Shown in pieces: positions 60,549 through 64,000 of a stretch of DNA of 64,000 bases. The position numbers and the translations under genes are program-made. The first letter of the stretch is position 1. The number at the start of each line of letters is the position of its first letter. The DNA comes from RUG572 sp051884915. Lineage in GTDB: Bacteria > Verrucomicrobiota > Kiritimatiellia > RFP12 > UBA1067. The stretch is taken from contig JBJEWF010000089.1 of the NCBI GenBank assembly GCA_051884915.1, positions 1 to 64,000 of the forward strand, given 5' to 3'. The notes beneath the pieces were generated by a model. That model made no database searches. It had not been told where the DNA came from and was given only the letters and a program-made list of their open reading frames with translations.

Positions 60549-63500
60549 ATGAGAGCGAATAAAAATTCTTCCGTCTTCATTGCGTTCTGCATGACGTTCG
60601 CGATTGCGCTGGGCGTTGCGGTACAAGGCGTGGGAGATGTTGCCGGCGACATCAACGACCTGCTGAGCCTCGATCAGCCTGCGGACAAGAAGGAGGGCGC
60701 CAAGCCCGCCGAGGCCGAAAAACCCGCCGAGGCGAAGCCCGCGGAAGAGGCGAAACCGGCAGCGGAGGAGAAGCCCGCCGAGGCCGCCGAGAAGCCCGCA
60801 GAAGAGGCGAAGCCCGCCGTTGCGGAGGCGAAACCGGCGGCGGAAGAGAAGCCTGCTGAGGCCGCCGAGAAGCCCGCAGAAGAGGCGAAGCCCGCGGTTG
60901 CCGAGGCGAAGCCGGCGGCGGAGGAGAAGCCCGCCGAGGCCGACGAGAAGCCGGCGGAAGAGGCGAAGCCCGCCGTTGCGGAGGCGAAGCCGGCGGCGGA
61001 GGAAAAGCCNNNNNNNNNNNNNNNNNNNNNNNNNNNNNNNNNNNNNNNNNNNNNNNNNNNNNNNNNNNNNNNNNNNNNNNNNNNNNNNNNNNNNNNNNNN
61101 NNNNNNNNNCGGAAGAGGCGAAGCCCGCCGTTGCGGAGGCGAAGCCGGCGGCGGAGGAAAAGCCCGCCGAGGCCGACGAGAAGCCGGCGGAAGAGGCGAA
61201 GCCCGCGGTCGCCGCGGCGAAGCCGGCGGCGGCGAAGGCCGAACCCACGGAGGACGAAAAGGTCGTTGCCGAGGTCATGGCGACGGAGGCGCTCATTCGC
61301 GAGTCGCTGAAGCTGCAGGCCGAGAAGGAATTGAAAGCCGCCCGCGAGGCGATGGCGGCCCGCAACTGGGAAGAGGCCTACAAGCAGTATCGTCTGGCCT
61401 ACCGCCATCTGAACGACAATGCGGAGCAGGCCGCGTTCAAGCGCGAATGCTGGACGGGCATGGGCGAGGCGAAGTACCAGGCCGGCAAGCAGGCCCTGAA
61501 GGAAAGCAATCGCGAGGTGGCGGCGGAATACGCGAAGGAGGCGTTGAAGTTCCGCCATCCGCGGGCGGGCGCCCTGCTGGACGCGCTGGAAGCCGAGAAC
61601 AAGATGGAGATCGAGACGGACGTCGCGGACATCAAGCACCGCCGCAATGACGAGGACTACAAGAAGTCCCGCGATCTGGTCCGCCAGCGCATCCGTCTGG
61701 CCTCCCAGTATCTGGCCGTCGCGGATCTGAACAGCGCGCTGGAGCAGGTCGACCTCGTTCTGCGTTCGGACGCCTACAACCAGGAGGCCATCCAGCTTCG
61801 CGCGCGGATCCAGCGCAAGCGCGACATGATCATCGACAAGGAGCGCGAAGCGCAGCGTCGCGGCATGATTGCCGACGTGGGCGCCGCGTGGCGTCCCGTC
61901 TACGCCATCAACTCGGCTGAACTGAAGAGCATCGACGGCGGCACGAGCAAGACGCCGGTGGGCGGCGAAGACGGCCGTTCGACGGAGCAGTCGATCGAGA
62001 AGCGGATGAAGGAAATGATGCTGCCGTCGATTTCGTTCCGTCCGCCGGCGACGATCATCGACGCCGTCGACTTCTTCCGCCAGGCGTCGAAGGATTTCGA
62101 CCGGCCGGACATTCCGGTCGACCAGCGCGGCTTCAACTTCGTCCTCCAGCTCGACAAGGTGCTGACCGCCGGCGGTGCCGGCGATGGCGGCGCGGCGGCC
62201 GGGAAGGAAGACAATGGCGGCGCCGCGTTCTCCGCCGCGGCCGAGGACGAAAATGCGTCCGGCGACGCGGGCGACGTGCCGGTCATCCCGAACGTGAACG
62301 CGTCGAACGTCTCCCTGTTCGAGGCGCTGAAGCTCGTGTGCCAGGTCTGCAAGCCCCAGTACAAGTTCAAGGTGCAGGGTTCGGTCATCATGGTGATGCC
62401 GAAGACGATGACCACGGACGAGCTCGTCACGCGGACGTACAGCGTGGTCGAATCGTTCGTCGACCGCATGAACGACGCTTCCAGCGGCCTGAAGAGCGAG
62501 CGCGCGGGCGATTTCCAGGGCGGCGGCAGCGAGGGCGACGGCGAGAATCCCGAGAACCAGTGGAAGGCCTACTTCGAGGATCTCGGCGTCACGTGGCCGC
62601 AGAACTCGCGCATCAAGTACATCAAGGCCGTCGGCAAGCTGCGCGTGACGAATACGGAAGACCAGCTGGCGATTCTCGAAGACGCCCTGAACGAACTGAA
62701 CGTGACGCCGTCGATGATCGAAATCGAGACGCGGTTCGTGGAAGTCGCCCAGGAAGACCTCAATTCGCTGGGCTTCGAATGGCTGCTGAACAGCGACTAC
62801 TCCTTCAACGTCGGCGGAAAGCTCGCGAAGGCGCTGAATCTGAAGGATGGCGCGTTCACGGAGGTCACGAAGGTGACGGGCGTGAACCGGACGCCGACGG
62901 TGATCGGCGGCGTGGAGAGCATCCAGGAGACCGAGGTTACTTCGACGGGAACGCAGTGGGGACGGCCCACGCACAATGCCGGCGACATCATCCAGCCGGC
63001 GCGGATCATCGGCCAGGACGAATTGGGCGAACCCATCTACGCCACCTATACGACGAGCGGCTACACCAAAACCGGGAAGAACGTCGGCATCAACGCCATT
63101 GACGGATCGACCTACCACACGGGCATGCGCTACCTGAGCACGGAGGGCAACCACATCTCCGGCGAGGGCAGCTCGAACAACGACCAGTTCATGCGCGTCA
63201 ATGCGTTCCTGGGCAACGCCGACCTGTCGATGATTCTCCACATGCTCTCCCAGCGGAGCGACACGGACCTGCTCTCGGCGCCGAAGGTGGTGACGAAGAG
63301 CGGCCAGGAAGCCACGATCAAGGTCGTGACGATCTACCGCTACCCGCAGGACTACGACGTGACGATCCAGTCCACCTCCTCCGGTTCGTCCACGAGCGTG
63401 AGCGGCAGCACGACGGGCGGTTCGGACGGCAAGATCCTCCCGATGGTCGAACCGCAGAACTTCGAGACGCAGGAAGTCGGCGTCATCCTCACGGTCACGC

Positions 63501-63991
63501 CGGAACTTTCGCCGGAAGGTTTCATCAACCTCGCGCTGCAGCCGAAGGTGATTTCGGAGCCGACGTGGAAGGACTACGGCATGAAGGTCCCGATGTCCTC
63601 CGTGATGAGTTCGGCCGCCCAGACCCTTGCGCTGGCGTCCGGCCAGGAGGACATGCAGTGGTTCACGGTGCCGATGGAGCAGCCCTTCTTCAAGGAGCGC
63701 TCGATCGATACCCACGTCACGCTCTACAACGGCTCGACAATCGTGATGGGCGGTCTCATCACGGAAGAGCGCCGGTCGATGGAAGACAAGATTCCGTTCC
63801 TGGGCGACGTTCCGTTCATCGGCCGTTTCTTCCGCAGCCGCAGCGAGTGGTCGAACAAGCGCAACATGCTGCTCTTCGTGACGGCGCGGCTGGTGGACCC
63901 GAACGGGCGCCAGATCGTCCAGAACGCGTCGAGCGACACGGCCGAGAAGGTGGAAGCGGGCGTGACGCCGGCGCCTGAGGCCGCCAAGTGA
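60549..63991 (+). CDS. Type IV pilus-type secretin (Amuc_1098/PilQ/GspD-like), interrupted by an assembly gap
   Basis: Outer-membrane secretin that ends the pilus-like locus. Signal peptide (about 1-32), then a Lys/Pro/Ala/Glu tandem-repeat tract broken by 100 N. After the gap come TPR-like helices (AAREAMAARNWEEAYKQY), a periplasmic N domain (ATIIDAVDFFRQASKDFD, then a ring domain with IEIETRFVEVAQEDLNSLGF) and the secretin beta-domain (TDLLSAPKVVTKSGQEATIK, VGVILTVTPELSPEGFINLA, and the signature KIPFLGDVPFIGRFFRS). The chain ends PAPEAAK. Reading frames on the two sides of the N run differ by one base, as expected if 100 N is only a placeholder; I treat both parts as one gene. Confidence 0.9.
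60750..61216 (+). repeat. 78-bp in-frame tandem repeat in the secretin gene
   Basis: Units of 26 residues, each rich in AKPAAEEKPAEA and EEAKPAVAE, start at 60750, 60828, 60906 and 60984 and again at 61139 after the gap. The copies are near-identical at DNA level. Alanine/proline/lysine/glutamate tracts of this kind form stiff, extended spacers, here between the signal peptide and the TPR region. Confidence 0.9.
61010..61109. other. Assembly gap (100 N)
   Basis: Exactly 100 N inside the 78-bp repeat array. The interrupted unit has 26 bases before and 29 after the gap, so a true gap of 23 bp, or 23 plus a multiple of 78, would restore both register and reading frame. 100 N cannot be the real length. 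Confidence 0.95.
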
Positions 63992-64000
63992 AGCCGTGTG

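Noticed and set aside
61277..63991. A separate secretin gene starting after the N run
   Set aside because: The sequence between the gap and 61277 continues the same repeat in the same frame as the secretin, and the signal peptide, promoter and RBS lie before the gap, so one gene is more likely.
1..64000. CRISPR arrays, insertion sequences, rRNA genes, replication origin
   Set aside because: No regularly spaced repeats, transposase, rRNA core sequence or DnaA-box cluster was recognised. The 78-bp, 18-bp and 8-bp repeats are directly tandem or coding.

Overview
The window is GC-rich and gene-dense. It most resembles a member of the PVC superphylum, probably a gut-type Kiritimatiellota or Verrucomicrobiota relative; this is inference from gene content only. 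The pointers are a type IV pilus-like locus in the Akkermansia Amuc_1102 to Amuc_1098 order, a pseudopilin with an H-X9-DG C-terminus, autotransporter-type beta-strand repeats without a barrel, LamG and thrombospondin type 3 giant proteins, and a PPi-type phosphofructokinase. One run of 100 N (61010-61109) marks an assembly gap, so this is probably a draft or metagenome contig.

Layout: 0-2.6 kb holds obg, panB and convergent yraN. 2.7-6.3 kb is a secreted operon: beta-propeller/ThuA protein, propeller lipoprotein and diheme peroxidase. 6.3-9.2 kb holds rpsL-rpsG, a terminator, and rsmA plus a SurA/PpiC chaperone on the minus strand. 9.2-12.2 kb is a promoter, a cobalamin riboswitch, a surface protein and a pseudopilin. 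12.2-15.1 kb is a GH78 alpha-L-rhamnosidase lipoprotein. 15.2-19.3 kb (minus strand) holds ogt and the tig-clpP-clpX-panD cluster. 19.4-21.3 kb holds pfp-ispE. 21.4-22.7 kb is an AT-richer patch with an orphan lipoprotein. 22.8-29.4 kb holds two very large secreted repeat proteins. 29.4-32.3 kb holds a metX-metW fusion and a Cys-rich DUF1080 lipoprotein. 32.4-35.3 kb holds tRNA-Gln followed by an AT-richer accessory segment with a truncated regulator and an LRR surface protein. 35.4-36.2 kb holds rpoZ-smpB. 36.4-52.5 kb holds a streptopain-family protease, a small lipoprotein and a 4001-residue giant protein. 52.5-55.8 kb holds ackA, pta and an arabinose-5-phosphate isomerase. 55.8-64 kb is the pilus-like locus, ending in a secretin.

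How it fits together: housekeeping genes (ribosome, proteolysis, pantothenate, MEP pathway, acetate fermentation through Pta-AckA, Kdo precursor synthesis) alternate with large secreted proteins that look made for attachment, glycan use and proteolysis. The organism is Gram-negative (Kdo precursor enzyme, secretin, lipoproteins) and probably fermentative. Promoters are unusually legible: most carry an extended -10 (TGnTAtaaT), and several lie so close to the ATG that a leaderless transcript is implied.

The two most interesting systems are the riboswitch-controlled surface protein plus pseudopilin, a candidate vitamin B12 capture system, and the Amuc_1100-type pilus locus, which has a fused PilM-PilN, a TSP3 insert and a periplasm-spanning repeat in its secretin.
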